Source: Ceriagrion tenellum | Lineage: Eukaryota; Arthropoda; Insecta; Odonata; Coenagrionidae | Length of the DNA: 64,000 nt | Direction of reading: 5' to 3' | Assembly: GCA_963169105.1 (NCBI GenBank) | Contig: OY720637.1 | Location: 32,235,925 to 32,299,924 of the forward strand | In this document: piece after piece, positions 1 to 11,587 of the stretch | Layout of the letters: every line of letters starts with the position of its first letter | Position numbering within the stretch: the stretch's first letter is position 1 | Notes under the pieces: model-generated | Told to the model about the DNA's origin: nothing | The model's input: only the letters and a program-made list of their open reading frames with translations | Database searches by the model: none | Made by a program: the position numbers and the translations under genes

Positions 1-716
1 GGCAATGAAAAAAAAATTATCCGCCCTCGAGTTGCGCGGAACGAGGCAAAAAAAGGAGCACACCATTCCGAGCGTTCGGCTTTGAATTAAATGCAGGTTG
101 TTCCGATCGGCCTGTCTAATCCATCGTCCTTTTTTTGCGAGCGTAAGAGCTGTCCTGGTGGAGGTGGGCAAAGCTTTCAACGAGGTTTATGAACCTCTTT
201 ACCCTCCCTCCTTTCTCTCTCCATCTCTCCCTCTCCCGCCATCTCTCCCGAACCTAACTCAATCATCCTATCCCCGGATCCCGGATTTATGTGCCTTGAT
301 ACGCGCGCAAGAAACACGATACCGAGTGCGGAATGGAGTGAAGGGGATGATGTCGGAGGGCAGGTGAGAGTCTGTGGAATGGACTGGGAAGGAAGAAAAA
401 CACGGGCATCGCTTCGTGCCTGTTTTCGCTTGCAAGAAAAAAAAGAAAAATGAAATAGACGAAGGGAAAAATAAAAAGATTTCAACGACCCGCTCGCTAC
501 TCGTTGTAGTCGCGAGACGCAGAGCAGAAGCGGGGGCCCGACCTGGACTCAACACTCACCGCCGATTCCACGAGAAACTAGGTACTGAGGAAAACTATAA
601 GATAAAGGGGATTACGTCACCTTTCTCTTCAATACGACTCGCGAGCTTGCTATAGTTTTGCGATTCATATATCTCAATGCATGAACACATTGTCATAATT
701 GATCAATACCTTTATT
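1..716. other. No recognisable gene
   Basis: Mixed sequence with pyrimidine-rich and purine-rich runs. The open frames here are short, overlap on both strands and show no motif. I see nothing supportable in it. Confidence 0.5.
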
Positions 717-1362
717 TCCTCGACTAGAGACGGGCAAACCCGTTCATTTTTTGGAACTCATTCACTCTGGTTCGGTTCTTATTGGGACCCGTTCCTTTTG
801 ACTAGTTCACCGTTCCTTTTTTTAATGGTGGTCCTGTTTTTTATTTTTAACATGTTCTTTGTGTTTAAAGAAAGTAAAAAAAAACAAAAATACTTAGCAT
901 ATCGTAATGACGGAGTTTAAGAATGGTGGATGAAATAATATTGCCAAAATTTAACGTGGTTTAATAAATAGTTTCTATTTATGCAAAGAAATAATTTACT
1001 CCTAATAATACCATCATAACATTCAGCGTATGAATATTTGGGGTATTGTAAAGAACATCCTTTCTCTTAAATATGGGAGCAAAAGTAATGACGGACCGAA
1101 AGGAACAACAGACTGAAAGGAACAATGGACCGAAAAGAACGAAAGACCGAGATGATTTAAGGACCAAATGAAACGACGGAACGAAAGAAATGAAAGACCG
1201 AAAGGAAGAAAGACCGAAAGGAACGGAGAACCGAAAGTAACGGTCGTTCCAAAGAACCTCGGTCTTACCTTTCAATCCAAGGAACCGTTCCTTCGAAATC
1301 GTTCCTTCGGACCCGTTACTTAGTACCCGCTCGTTCGCGAACGATCCGCATCTATCCTCAAT
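717..1362. mobile_element. hAT-like non-autonomous DNA transposon with target duplication
   Basis: The two ends carry related inverted termini. The left end reads TAGAGACGGGCAAACC from 725, and the right end, read on the minus strand from 1354, begins TAGATGCGGATC. Inside each end are many short copies of GGAAC/GTTCC and GACCGAAAGGAAC-like units (1090-1330). The flanking 8-mers are TCCTCGAC (717-724) and TCCTCAAT (1355-1362), which differ by two transitions, as expected for a decayed 8-bp hAT target duplication. No transposase frame is present. Length and subterminal repeats fit a non-autonomous hAT; the superfamily assignment is inference. Confidence 0.55.
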
Positions 1363-1959
1363 GTTTCGTAGCAATTAGTAAATAGTGCGATTGGTAAACT
1401 GTCACATACATGCTTGAGGCGGTCCAAAGGAGATAATTTAAGAGTGCTTACAAAGATATCAGCTACTATTTTATAGGCAGAAATAGACATTTTCCCCTAA
1501 AAAAGGCAGCAGTAACATCATGTATTCGATCGTATCTTTTCAGCACCCTTGTTCGGAATAAAAATCCCAACCGTGCTCCTTTCATGCGCATAAATCTCGT
1601 CGTATCAACATGTTTCTCCAAACATTAGGTGCCATTGGGGAAGATAAAATGTCCATCCATGAATTAAAATTTCCTAAAATTAACTGTAATACATTCCTTC
1701 CACTTCAAGTCACACCAAAAAACGCGGCAACAGCGTATTTACTCATTTTTCAACTAATTAATACTGAAAGAAACTTTATTCCTACCAATTTTCAATAACC
1801 TGTAATGCATTTCAAAAAGAAACTTGCATATTAGACTGTAAATCATTTAGAGATAGGCAACATACTCTTTCCGCTTGGCGGTAAAAAATCAACACAAACA
1901 ACTACCGAACCGTGATCCTGGGGGGGTTACGATTACCAACGGCCTTTATAACCGACACA
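1363..1959. other. AT-rich stretch, no gene recognised
   Basis: AT-rich sequence with one unrecognised 62-codon frame. There are no domain motifs, tandem repeats or tRNA boxes that I can support. Confidence 0.4.
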
Positions 1960-2452
1960 AAAATCCTATTTTGAATTTTTATAACCAATTTATTATCCAA
2001 CGAAGTAATCAATATCTTATGAACTTCAACATACTGCGGAAGATCAGATCATGGGAATAAATTAGGAAAATAGATCGTAGAACTGAAATGTTTAAAAATT
2101 TTCGTTTTTCCTGCGATTGATAAGAGACCATAATGATTGCGTTAACACTTTGAAGTAGGTTAGTTGAAGGGTAGTGTAGTTGATTAATTCATATGCACCC
2201 TAATGCATGTTTGTAAATCTGCCAAAATCGCTAACACAATGTTTTGCATGTTCCCTGCATGACTCTTGTGTCACGTTTACGTAGTTACATTATAGAATAT
2301 TTTAGTTGTCTCTGTATCATTTGTAGAATGCCTACAGTCTGGTGCATGTTGGTGAAAGCAAATTTCTTCACTGTAGTGCATGTTAGTATTGAGTCACCCC
2401 TTGCGCTACACCCATGATGTGGCTTGCTGAGTAATATGTAGATATAGAATAC
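1960..2452 (+). mobile_element. LINE-D fragment (copy D1)
   Basis: Decayed end of the LINE coding region followed by the family D 3' UTR. Near 2000-2125 it shares the pattern of D5 and D8 (a weak REIDCRT-like segment, then a gcgattgataagagaccata element). It continues through the D landmarks around 2160-2390 and ends in a degraded 3' hairpin and a short GTAGATAT tail at about 2440-2450. The frame is destroyed, so it is a dead 5'-truncated copy. Confidence 0.65.
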
Positions 2453-3696
2453 AACAAGGTCAATATTTTGCGCTCCGATTTTCATATCCAACCTAAAAGG
2501 CATGTTAAACGGGTTCCTGATGTTCACACTATTTGTACCCCAACTTCCCCCTTTGAACCTAATGTAAACCTCATGGGCATACGACGTAAATGGACGTCCT
2601 GAAATACTGTTACGCGACAAACATTCCCGTGAAAATACGTCAACGAAACAGTAAATGAAATGTGAGAAAAGATTACTAGTGAAAGTCATTTGATGATTCC
2701 GGGTCTCTAAAAAAATAGTGATAAAATGATTTAACATTTTAACCGAAATCTATTCATTTTGTAATTTAAAGGGAAAATAAAATTTTTTCCTCTATATTTT
2801 GCTGCATAGAAAGATAATCTGAACATTTTTTGGAAAGAATAATCCTAGTAGACATCTTTAGGAAGTTTTCAGACGTTTCTCTGAAGTTTCTACACGTTTT
2901 CTCTAAGCGTTTCTGAGTTTTTATGTAGTCTCTAAAACATTCTAGAAGGTTCCAACATTGAGGAAGCATATCACTCTGGGCAGGTTTTAGACGTTTCTTT
3001 AAAATTTTCATATCTTTATGGACGGTAAAAAAGTTGATGTCAGAGACAAATTAGAAGTACGTGCAAGACCGACGAACGGACAGTCAAACAGACCCGCGAG
3101 TCGACTTACACAATAAGAATCCCGAAAAAACACTTCGGCACGAAATCCAGCCCTGGTAAAGTTAACTGAGTTATAGAGAGATGGTATTGGGGGACCCGTC
3201 GGCCAATCGCACGCAGAAGGGTTCAGTCGACAAAGAGAACCCTCCTTGCCATGGTAACATCTTTCACGACCCCCTATAACCTACTTCACCTCCCCACTAC
3301 CCCTCCCTCATTTCCCTCAGAACCTTCAGACCGACCACCCCCTGCTTTCATCCGACCGCGGCTCGCACTTCCTTTGACAAAAGAGAACCTTCCCGCACCC
3401 AGTCCATAATTTCTCCTTTGCCGCATTTCCCGCTCTTCGTATAGATTCCCTCATCCCTCGCTTCCCTGAAACTGCGCCCGCTCGCTTTCTACGGAATACG
3501 GTCTCGTGGAGACAATGACACCCTCAACTGTCTCCAGGCACGCTAGTCTGGCACCATTGCCTTGCGCTCAGGACGGAACAATCAGGGCGCGGCTGTGTTT
3601 CGGGTAAACCTAGGTTTCATCCCATGTGCCGCCACATGGGCATGTAGTAGGTGGTGTATGGCACCAGCCACTGCTATGACATAAAATACTCCAGAG
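2453..3696. other. No gene recognised
   Basis: Holds an AT-rich half (2700-3060) and a more GC-rich, pyrimidine-rich half (3200-3560). The minus-strand frame at 2285-2737 is partly the antisense of LINE-D and is not a gene. Nothing else is supportable. Confidence 0.4.
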
Positions 3697-4025
3697 TCCT
3701 AAGCGAGAGAGAGGATCGGGTTGGTGTGGTGGCTAGAGTACTGGCTAACCAAACGGACGGCCAGGGTTCAAATCCCTACAGAGGAGGAAAGTTTATCAGA
3801 GGACATCCGATCCCAAATTTAGTGTCTTGTGGAGGGCACTTCAAATGCAGTACTCCGCCTGTCGGATGAGACGTTAAGCCGTGGTTCCCTTGGCGCCCTT
3901 CGTTAAGAGCAGGCTAATGTCGACGCCGGGTTTTAATCCACCCTTACTTACCTATCCCCTGTGGCGCAAATGACCTTAGCTGTCGGTCTCTTCCACAAAT
4001 ATCCAATCCAATCCTAAGCCAGAGA
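3697..4025 (+). mobile_element. tRNA-derived SINE, family S1, with 14-bp target duplication
   Basis: The element body is 3711-4011. Its head is tRNA-like: an A-box region in GTGGTGGCTAGAGTACTGG and a B box GGTTCAAATCC near 3764-3774. A family-specific body of about 240 bp follows, ending in an ATCCAATCCAATCC-like tail. Direct repeats flank it: TCCTAAGCGAGAGA at 3697-3710 and TCCTAAGCCAGAGA at 4012-4025, 13 of 14 identical. This is the cleanest full-length S1 copy. Other copies are at 22326, 23615, 28090, 42693 and, as fragments, 16300 and 53424. SINEs are Pol III transcribed and depend on a LINE for mobility; the partner of S1 is not evident. Confidence 0.85.
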
Positions 4026-4177
4026 TCGAGCTTCACAATTGATAAGAAGGTAGTAGATAGAATAAGGAATTTAACAAAACACAGTTATATGAATTCAAAT
4101 TATTAGCACAGCTCTGTTAATTATCATGAAAGATATTCATTGTTTCTTTTCGGGTCCTTTCCACGTTTCACAATTTT

Positions 4178-4287
4178 TATGGACGACCGTTTCGCCGGAA
4201 TTCCACTAGGTTCGTCAGGCTCTGATACTTAATGAATCCTGAAAGAAGCTGACTGGAATTCCGGCGAAACAATTGTCCATAAAAATG
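4178..4287. repeat. Inverted repeat with ~30-bp arms
   Basis: Arms at about 4178-4207 and 4254-4287 are reverse complements sharing TTTTTATGGAC and GTTTCGCCGGAATTCCA, with a few extra bases in one arm. The spacer is about 46 bp. It may be a small foldback element or the remnant of two inverted copies. No target duplication was found. Confidence 0.6.
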
Positions 4288-4636
4288 ATGCAAATTGGGG
4301 AGAACCCGGAGAAAAAACAATAAAAAAACTGCGGAAGCCTTCTTAACAATATGAAAGGTATTGAACTCAATGTGCTGCATATATCGTTTAAATCAAATGA
4401 GGCGTTATTCATAGCCATAAAGGATGTATTAGCACTCCAATTATCGTCCAAAGTCATTTGAAATATTACAATTTTTTCAAAATCCAACAAATAAGCAATA
4501 ATGAAGATCAAGTTGTATAAAGGTCGAATTATGAGATCTGAAGATGCAGGCCCCAAAACAGTGAAAATAATTGGTAAAATTTTAAACAGTACCCGACTGA
4601 GAAATACGGAAGAGAAAATTTCGTACACGACGCGAG

Positions 4637-5065
4637 TATTTCCACATCTACGTCATCGATTTACCCTGACAGCCACCTCAAGGGTATTTTGCAGGGTGTG
4701 ACTTATCATCAACATGCACTAGATTGTAGAAATTAACTTTCACCACCAAGCACCACACTATAGGTATACTACAAATGCTACAGAAGCATCTAAATTAATC
4801 TATAATGCAACTTTGTCAACATGATACATGACTCACGCAGGGAACACGCAAAACATTGTGTTAGCACCACTTGGTAGATGTAGAAACAAGCATTATGGAG
4901 CACATCCATTAATCAGCTACACTACCTGTCAAATAACCTACTTCACAGTCTCATTGGCCGAAATTATGACCTCTTATTGATCGCGGGAAAGACGACATTT
5001 TAAACCTGTCTGTTCTAAAATCTATTCCTCTTATTTTATTCTCATCATCTGATCTATAGTAGAAT
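4637..5065 (-). mobile_element. LINE-D fragment (copy D2)
   Basis: Read on the minus strand this is the end of the coding region, then the D 3' UTR, a degraded hairpin near 4660-4705, and a short hexamer tail near 4640-4655. The landmarks follow those of D7 and D1 in order. The coding part is broken. Confidence 0.65.
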
Positions 5066-5868
5066 TTTGGAGTTTATAAGATGCTTATAACTTCTTCGGC
5101 AAATGAAATGGTTTTCAAGTTAAATAAAAGACTGGGTCTAATTTTTATTTTCTAAGGACAATATGGACTGGCACAAGTAGATGAAATAACAACCCCTGAT
5201 TGGGGGAAGAGAAGTAATTTCACCGTTTGTGAGTATTCACGAGTATGTATAAGTGAGCACAACCCAGAGGGTGATGAGGAAAAAGGTGGAAAAATGTAGG
5301 AGGCTCCTGTAAAATCCGACTTAGCAGAGATGAGCAAATCTCCAAGCCGGAGTTCGTGCAAAAAAGAATTATCCTCAAAGAAAGGGGCGTATTCCCTCTC
5401 TCCTCTCCGCCCCACTAATCCGCGTCTAGTACGCGAAACAAGCGACATACAGAGGAAAGCCGTAAGCACGCAAGGACAAATTCAAGTGAGCACAGATTGA
5501 AAAAACCTAATGGAATAATAGCTAGATTGGGAGCCTCAGAGGCTACTTGCTTACTTAAGAAATTTAGATCACGCGATTTTCAGGGTGACTTGTAGGATAA
5601 TATTTTTGACACACCCAGTGCAGTTAGAACTGGAAGAAGAATCAAAAGAGCGACAAACACTACCGAACTCATTCTGTGCTAATACTGTCATCCCAACACC
5701 CTCTGCTTGCTCATGTGGAGACTCACAGCGTCGTACTTGGATGAATAGACTACACTGACCTTTACCCACTTCACTTGCTTTTCCACCACCTTTGCATAAG
5801 TTAAGCAAGCTATTTTGTATCACCTTTGGGTATCAATGCTATTACTGACCTGCAGATACTAGGTTTGA
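5066..5868. other. No gene recognised
   Basis: Contains two minus-strand frames of 105 and 84 codons with no recognisable motif or splice context. I see nothing supportable. Confidence 0.35.
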
Positions 5869-6125
5869 GCACCAAAAAGCGGATATTGCCAGTGAAAAAA
5901 ATCAGACGAGACCAGGATTTGAACCAGATCATTGCCTAATTAAGAAAACGTCGACAGTTATTATTTTGACTCGTTAACTCAATGACAAAAATCATAAATC
6001 CACGATCACAGAGATTTCAAAATTACGGTCGATAATTGGAACCAAAAAGCGGAAATTGCCAGTGAAAAAAATCAGACGAGACCAGGATTTGAACATGTAC
6101 CGATTGCCAGGTTAGTTAGCCAATT
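5869..6125 (-). mobile_element. tRNA-like SINE fragments, duplicated
   Basis: Two near-identical segments, 5869-5920 and about 6040-6093, each contain an antisense B box (GTTCAAATCCTGG on the minus strand) next to a shared 3' body. The second copy also keeps a weak A-box-like region near 6100-6125. Between them is a 100-bp unit (5938-6039) that recurs at 6441-6542. This looks like nested or segmentally duplicated SINE copies. Confidence 0.5.
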
Positions 6126-6440
6126 AAAACTTCAAGCCATTTGATTACATTTCAAATTTCCGATGAGTTTAATACAAGCCAAAGGCTACCAGTAAAACCC
6201 GGATGTATTTTTAGTTATGGCCATTCTTGTTAATTAACCAGCCTGATTGCTTTTAATATGCGTACGTATAAATATTTGCAGTGGACTTATTTACGGTCCG
6301 AGTTTAACAGATCGAGGCTCTACTATTTGTAAATAGGTTCAGTATCAATTCAAATGTTCTTGAGACTTTTTTAAAAATCTCTTGATTATTAGTTAAAAAC
6401 TGAATACTAATAGATATACTCAAATGACAAAGGGAACCTG

Positions 6441-6542
6441 ATTTAATTGAGAAAACGTCGACAGTCATTATTTTGACTCGTTAATTCAACAACAAAAATC
6501 ACAAATCCACGATCATAGGGATTACAAAATTGCGGTCGATAA
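6441..6542. repeat. Second copy of the 5938-6039 unit
   Basis: About 100 bp repeats 5938-6039 in the same orientation with scattered substitutions, including the shared block AAAACGTCGACAGT and the ending TGCGGTCGATAATT. The separation is about 500 bp. Confidence 0.75.
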
Positions 6543-7589
6543 TTAGTAGACGTACTTAAATTAAACTGCTAGGTAATAAGAATGTTCATGTAATTTATTT
6601 TCAGATATAATTACATAAGGGCATAGCATGCTCTATTCTTTTTCAGTGTTGAGAAAATTATGCCGTAGCCGGTGTTGAAATGAGATTCTCGTCGGAACAA
6701 AAGGGCTAGCTACATGAAGGGTATTCTTTTAAACCTTTGCGTGAATTCTTAGTAAAATACCGTAATCATAGCACGAAATATCATGCTTATGACCATGTTC
6801 GCAAAAGATAAGGCTCATTCAATGTGGTAAACGTTAACAAAACTAGGTATGGTAGACTTAAGGCCACATGAATTTCTCTCGTATACCACCTCCAGTGCAT
6901 TTCACCTTCCTTGTTGGAAACGACGGATATTTTTTTTCCGCTGCACCTTTTTTTTAATAACAAGATTCCCCGCCTTCCACTCAGCCTCTCACCCTCGCGA
7001 GGTTCCAATCATGAAGAGAGGGTTGGGAGAGGAAATTGAGTTACTTACTCGAATGGAAAAGTAATTTTCAGCATTTCTCTCTCTCTCTCCCTCCCTCTTT
7101 CCATCCCTCTTCGCTTCCACGTGTGTGGAAGTGGGTTGTGGAGAATGGGAAGAGAAGGGAGGTGAAGGGAATATAATGAGGGGGATTACATTTTTTCCCA
7201 TCATCCCTCATTTTCTTCATCTCGCAAGCCGTCACCCTACACTAGCGTGAAGCCGGCAAAAAAGAAGAGGAACAAAGAGAAACTGTTGCGCCAACTAGGT
7301 GAGAATAAAAATAGGAGAAGAGTTATTTTTCGAAGATTTTTCGCAGGAGTGAGGCAATGTTTTCAAGAGAAGCGTCAGTAGATCACTGCAATCAATAAGG
7401 AAATGACGATTAAAATCACAAATGATAAAGCCCTATGAAAAGTTGGTCTGAAAAGACGCTAGATGTAAAAGATGGGAACAAGAGAGACAAACTCATTGCA
7501 CTTGTTTTACGTTACAACTGTTTCTTAAAAACTAAGACGGAAAGGAACTTTGTTTATTTTCATCTTTAATTATCCTAAGGGCAATCCAA
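6543..7589. other. No gene; contains a CT-rich microsatellite
   Basis: Holds a short (CT)n run near 7074-7092 and a purine/pyrimidine-skewed stretch. Open frames on both strands are low complexity. Confidence 0.4.
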
Positions 7590-7800
7590 TTTTCCACACT
7601 CTCGGGGTCCTGTCTATTCCTAGCATGTCATTTTTGGCCTCACCATACGATCTATCCTTCTTCATTCCGTCCATAAAACCTATTCAATTTCTTTCCCTTC
7701 CCCGTTTGCCCGCCTATCCTCCCTGTATCAAAGTCTTGAGCAGCCTATCATCCTCTACTACTTTCTCCAACCACCTTCTCGGCCCACTTTTGGTTTCATC
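7590..7800 (-). mobile_element. RTE-type LINE 3' coding fragment (R1)
   Basis: The minus-strand translation gives RWLEKVVEDDRLLKTLIQ, then a broken AGKRGRERN segment and IGFMDGMKKDRSYGEAK. This is the pattern of the extreme C-terminus of RTE-like endonuclease/reverse transcriptases. In-frame stops make it a relic. It shares this layout with the fragments at 10690-10865 and 18672-19090. Confidence 0.6.
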
Positions 7801-9796
7801 CAGGATTTTCCTTTTCTCACCACCATGCTATGAACATCTTTGTCAGTCTTCCGTTGAAGAGGAGATATAAAAAGAAAAATTAATGAGACAGATGAGGGAT
7901 GGAATACAATAAGTAAATTTTGAAGGACGTCAGGGTTAGGACTCAATATTCTAACAAAATGTTTAGCTAATAAGAGAGCGGGGTGAAGAGCTGGAGGAAT
8001 TCAACCAATGAACTGACGAATAACGATGAGTATTTATAACACGAGTTTCCTGCTACTGTAAAATCATTACCATTCAAGCTATGCCAATTACCATCAACTA
8101 TGCGATTGTGAGTTCCGGATTCTATACCTATAGGGAACGTGCATCCTAAAAGAAACTTGATGGGTTGAATCTCCCGTGTAAATAGTTCCCCATTCGCAAG
8201 ATATACTGAAGTATCTACTTCCTTAAAGGACAGAAGCATCATGGAGCGCGAAAACAAAAACCATGCTTTTTGAATACGGATAAAAATATACGTCAATTCG
8301 CATACGCATCAAGCTCGCGGAGGTCTACTCTAAAAGTCTATTCTCCAATTTGGATAAAGGGTATTACAGCCCTATGATTCCGTATTATTATCCATGTTAA
8401 TCGCCAATGTTTTCGATTAAGCTAATATAAGGCATATTTACACACAATATGTTCCGAAATGCGGGTGAAATGAACAAAGAACACAAGATAGCTAATGACA
8501 AAAAATTCACACAAACGAGAAAATCAATACAAACGTCAACTTTGATGAGAATATAAGAATAACTGGTACGTTCCATGGCAAGTTCTCAAAATACCAAATG
8601 GTCCAACGTAATAAAATGGAAACCGAGTTGGGAAACATGATGAGCGCATTAAAAATGGATGCATGAGATGTTAAGTTTTACATGTCAATTATATTAGTGT
8701 GTTTGTTCATCATTGAGTGAGTGAGTTTTCTAAGCAACGATTGTTTTAAAGCTTTGATTTTCTGAAGTTAGATAAAGGACATATGCAATATACTAAAAGG
8801 ACATACGTTTTTAGGGCTCAAAATTTTTTTCACACCTTTACGCCGATTGCAGCATAGCATAATAAATACTCTCCGCGTGAGCAACCATACACGCACCCTG
8901 AGCTTAAAAATGTAAAACTTGAAGCATATAATGGATTATGTTTCAAGTCTACCAAACGATCCTTACTGATTCCCATTTTCCCCTGTGGTACCCTTCTGAG
9001 CCTGGAACCATTGTCGACGCGAGAGGAGGTCTGACCGCCTCGAGGAAAAACTTCGTGTGAGAATCAACTGCCCACCCGTATGAATCTATTTTTTTCACCC
9101 CATTTTTCAAAAACCCTTGGGCGCATTAGAAGTTTCCCCTGTAGCGATGATGGTAATCTCTCCCACCCTCAAAAGATATCCTCCGCTATAAAAGGTAAGG
9201 GTCGTTCCCTTGTATGCACGCGAACAACTCTCTCGCTTCGAGAACGACCCACTAAAAACCCTGTTAAGATCCGACAACTACTGGATGGATCCCTGCCTAC
9301 TACGGAAGAGATGCTAAAGAGGATCAGATTACAATGCACAGGACCCGTGATGCAAAGGAACTATCCGCCCACGCCCTCTTTTACCTACCCCTCCTCCTCA
9401 CCTGCCACATACCCTGACTGGAAAACCAAGCATCCATGCACCTCACGGAGGGATATCACGTGACCCCTCCCCAAAAGAACGGCGAGCGGGGCACCTATGG
9501 GATCCGCCCGTTCACTGAAGAGAGAAGCTTTACGGAAAGCAGTCGCCTCGCTTCACTGGCCGGCTCACTCTCACGTGAGATGCGCAACGGAAAAAAGACC
9601 CGTACAAGGACCCGAAGGACAAGAAGGGACGGACACACAAGAGCCCTTCTCGATGCTCCTCTGAGCATAACCGGCTTATGCAGCCTCAATGAATATTCCC
9701 TCAACTGTCAACTTGAGCATCTAAACAAACATATACCACTTTCCCATCTCAATCCGCAGACCGTTTTGACATAGAACGACTCTAAATCTTCCAATA
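7801..9796. other. No gene recognised
   Basis: Several frames of 62 to 127 codons show no known motif. The part from 9000 to 9770 is more GC-rich and has an overlapping pair of plus frames (9080-9463 and 9436-9774) with arginine-rich, low-complexity products. I regard these as chance. Confidence 0.35.
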
Positions 9797-10560
9797 CTTC
9801 TACATCTACATACTACCCTGCGAGCCACCAGTTGGGCAAGTGGCAGGGGGTGTAAGATGTAAGGTTTTGGCAGGTGAAATGGTGACATGTATTATGGGAG
9901 TGTATTAAGTGGAGATGAGTTTTAAAATGGTCGCTTGTTGTTCACGGAAAGAACGAGTTTTTGTGCCTATCTGTTCGGCAGTGTATCTCTCTTATGTTAT
10001 CGCATCTGTTAGACGTAGAGATGTAGTGAGGTATCATGATCATATTCTCTGTGTCGCTCTAAAAAACATCAGACCTGAATTTCACCAGCAAACTAAGCCT
10101 AGCGTGTAGCCTCCGAGTCTCTAAGGACTCCCATCTTAATCCCTCTAAATGTTGTGAGACAATATATGTACGCTCGTAGCATTTTTAACGAAGCGAGCTG
10201 CTTTTCTTTGTCTTTTTATTAATTTTTTTTGTTAAATCTTTATGAAAAGAGTCCCAAATGCTCGCGGTGTATTCGAGGTGTAGCCTAACCAGAACGAAGT
10301 AGCGTCTCTCTTCTACTTATTCTTCCGAGGATCTTCCTATTATGCGCCTATTTTAAAATCCTAGTTTCTTAAATTCTGTGATGCATATGTTTTGTATGTG
10401 TGTTCCCCTCGATATATCAGAAGTTAAGGTAATTCCAAGATATTTTTCCAGTATCTGAAGAATTTATACTTGCTCCACCCACAGTATAGGTATGGCATTT
10501 GTGTGATGACTTCCGCAGGTGGTGAACTGTGTTGCATTTATTAATATTAAATTTTGTTTT
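9797..10560 (-). mobile_element. LINE-E fragment (copy E1), longest of its family
   Basis: Reading the minus strand from about 10450 downward, the conceptual product includes KYLGITLTSDISRGTHIQN, a segment like KKLGF, LVRLHLEYTASIWDS and, after a frameshift, LRWESLETRRLHARL. It then gives an IRE.H..DR.KNSFFP-like end near 9950. These match, in order, the post-RT landmarks of families A and B. The 3' UTR runs to a hairpin at about 9815-9855, followed by a hexamer tail at about 9797-9815. Stops and frameshifts make it dead. It shows that E is a full member of this LINE group and not just a shared tail. Confidence 0.65.
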
Positions 10561-10689
10561 TTAAATATTAAATGCATTGATATAAATATCAATTTCCACT
10601 CATTTATTCTTCTGGTTAAAAGTAGGCTTTGTTGGAATTTGGGGAACTCCTGCTAATTTCTTAAACTTACAAGGCACTATTTACCTCTA

Positions 10690-10865
10690 GTATTTCCTTT
10701 TTTCGCCCAGAACACGATCTACCCTTCTTCATATTGTCCATTAAACCGATTCTCTTTCTTCCCTTCCTCATTTGCCCAACATTCTTCCCCTTATCATGGT
10801 CTTGAGCAACCTATCGCCCCTCCTTATTACTTCCTCCAGCCACCTACGCTACTTACCCCGGATTT
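10690..10865 (-). mobile_element. RTE-type LINE 3' coding fragment (R2)
   Basis: The minus-strand translation contains RWLEEVIRRGDRLLKTMIRG, MLGK, then GRERKRIGLMDNMKKGRS, with an internal stop. It is the same C-terminal segment as R1 and R4. Confidence 0.6.
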
Positions 10866-11332
10866 CATTAATACGTTTGATATATTAATGAAATCAGTAA
10901 TACAATATGTCAACTATGTGATCTCTGTAGGAAATATAAAATGTTAAATGATCCAATTTTCTACTGTATCCCGTTTCCCGTCCTTCTGTAACGCAACCGG
11001 TTTTGTACAAATGTTAGCTCAAGTTATTACTGCATGGTCGTCATGCATCAGACAAGATGGAGTTTTTTATTTCTATGGGGAAAATAAGCCATAAAAGAGG
11101 ACCAGGCACTGCATTGACATTCAAACACCGCTCGAATGGCAATAACGAGATAAAATGTTCTTTCCACGTAAACTTTTCAGGGCATGTCGCCAGAGTAACA
11201 ATTACTTTTCGGTTATTAATTCCTTTCAATATTAAAAACACCATTATCTCCTCCTTAATCTCTTGAAAAAATGGCAACCAAAGAAAACGCGGAATTACTT
11301 CGTATTCGCTATCCATTTCCGTAAAGCCTATC
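10866..11332. other. No gene recognised
   Basis: A minus-strand frame (11041-11421) runs into the SINE fragment that follows and lacks any motif. Nothing else is supportable. Confidence 0.35.
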
Positions 11333-11425
11333 TCGATAGTGGCGGGGCGAATTCCTCGCCTACCTAACTTTGGGTCGTGGACTCGAGTCCCACCTGGTTG
11401 GTTTTTCTCTTCCCATGGCATGAGT
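11333..11425 (+). mobile_element. tRNA-like SINE head, related to S2
   Basis: GTGGCGGGGCGAATTCCTCGCC resembles the A-box region of SINE S2, and GGACTCGAGTCCC about 50 bp later is a B-box relative. The body after the head is not shared with the S2 copy at 17041, so this is a partial or diverged copy. Confidence 0.45.
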
Positions 11426-11587
11426 GTGCATTACTTATTAGATTGCTAAGAAAGTTTTCAAATATAAATGCACACACACAAATATACATTCACACAATCT
11501 ATCTCGTTTTTTTAAGACAAAGCGCGATATCACAATAATAGTACTAGTTAATTATATCCATGAATACATGATAAATTCCATTACTCG

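Noticed and set aside
2285..2737. 150-codon minus-strand frame
   Set aside because: Partly antisense to the LINE-D 3' end; no independent support.
9080..9774. Two overlapping plus frames of 127 and 112 codons
   Set aside because: Low-complexity Ser/Arg/Pro-rich products with no motif and no sign of a gene start.
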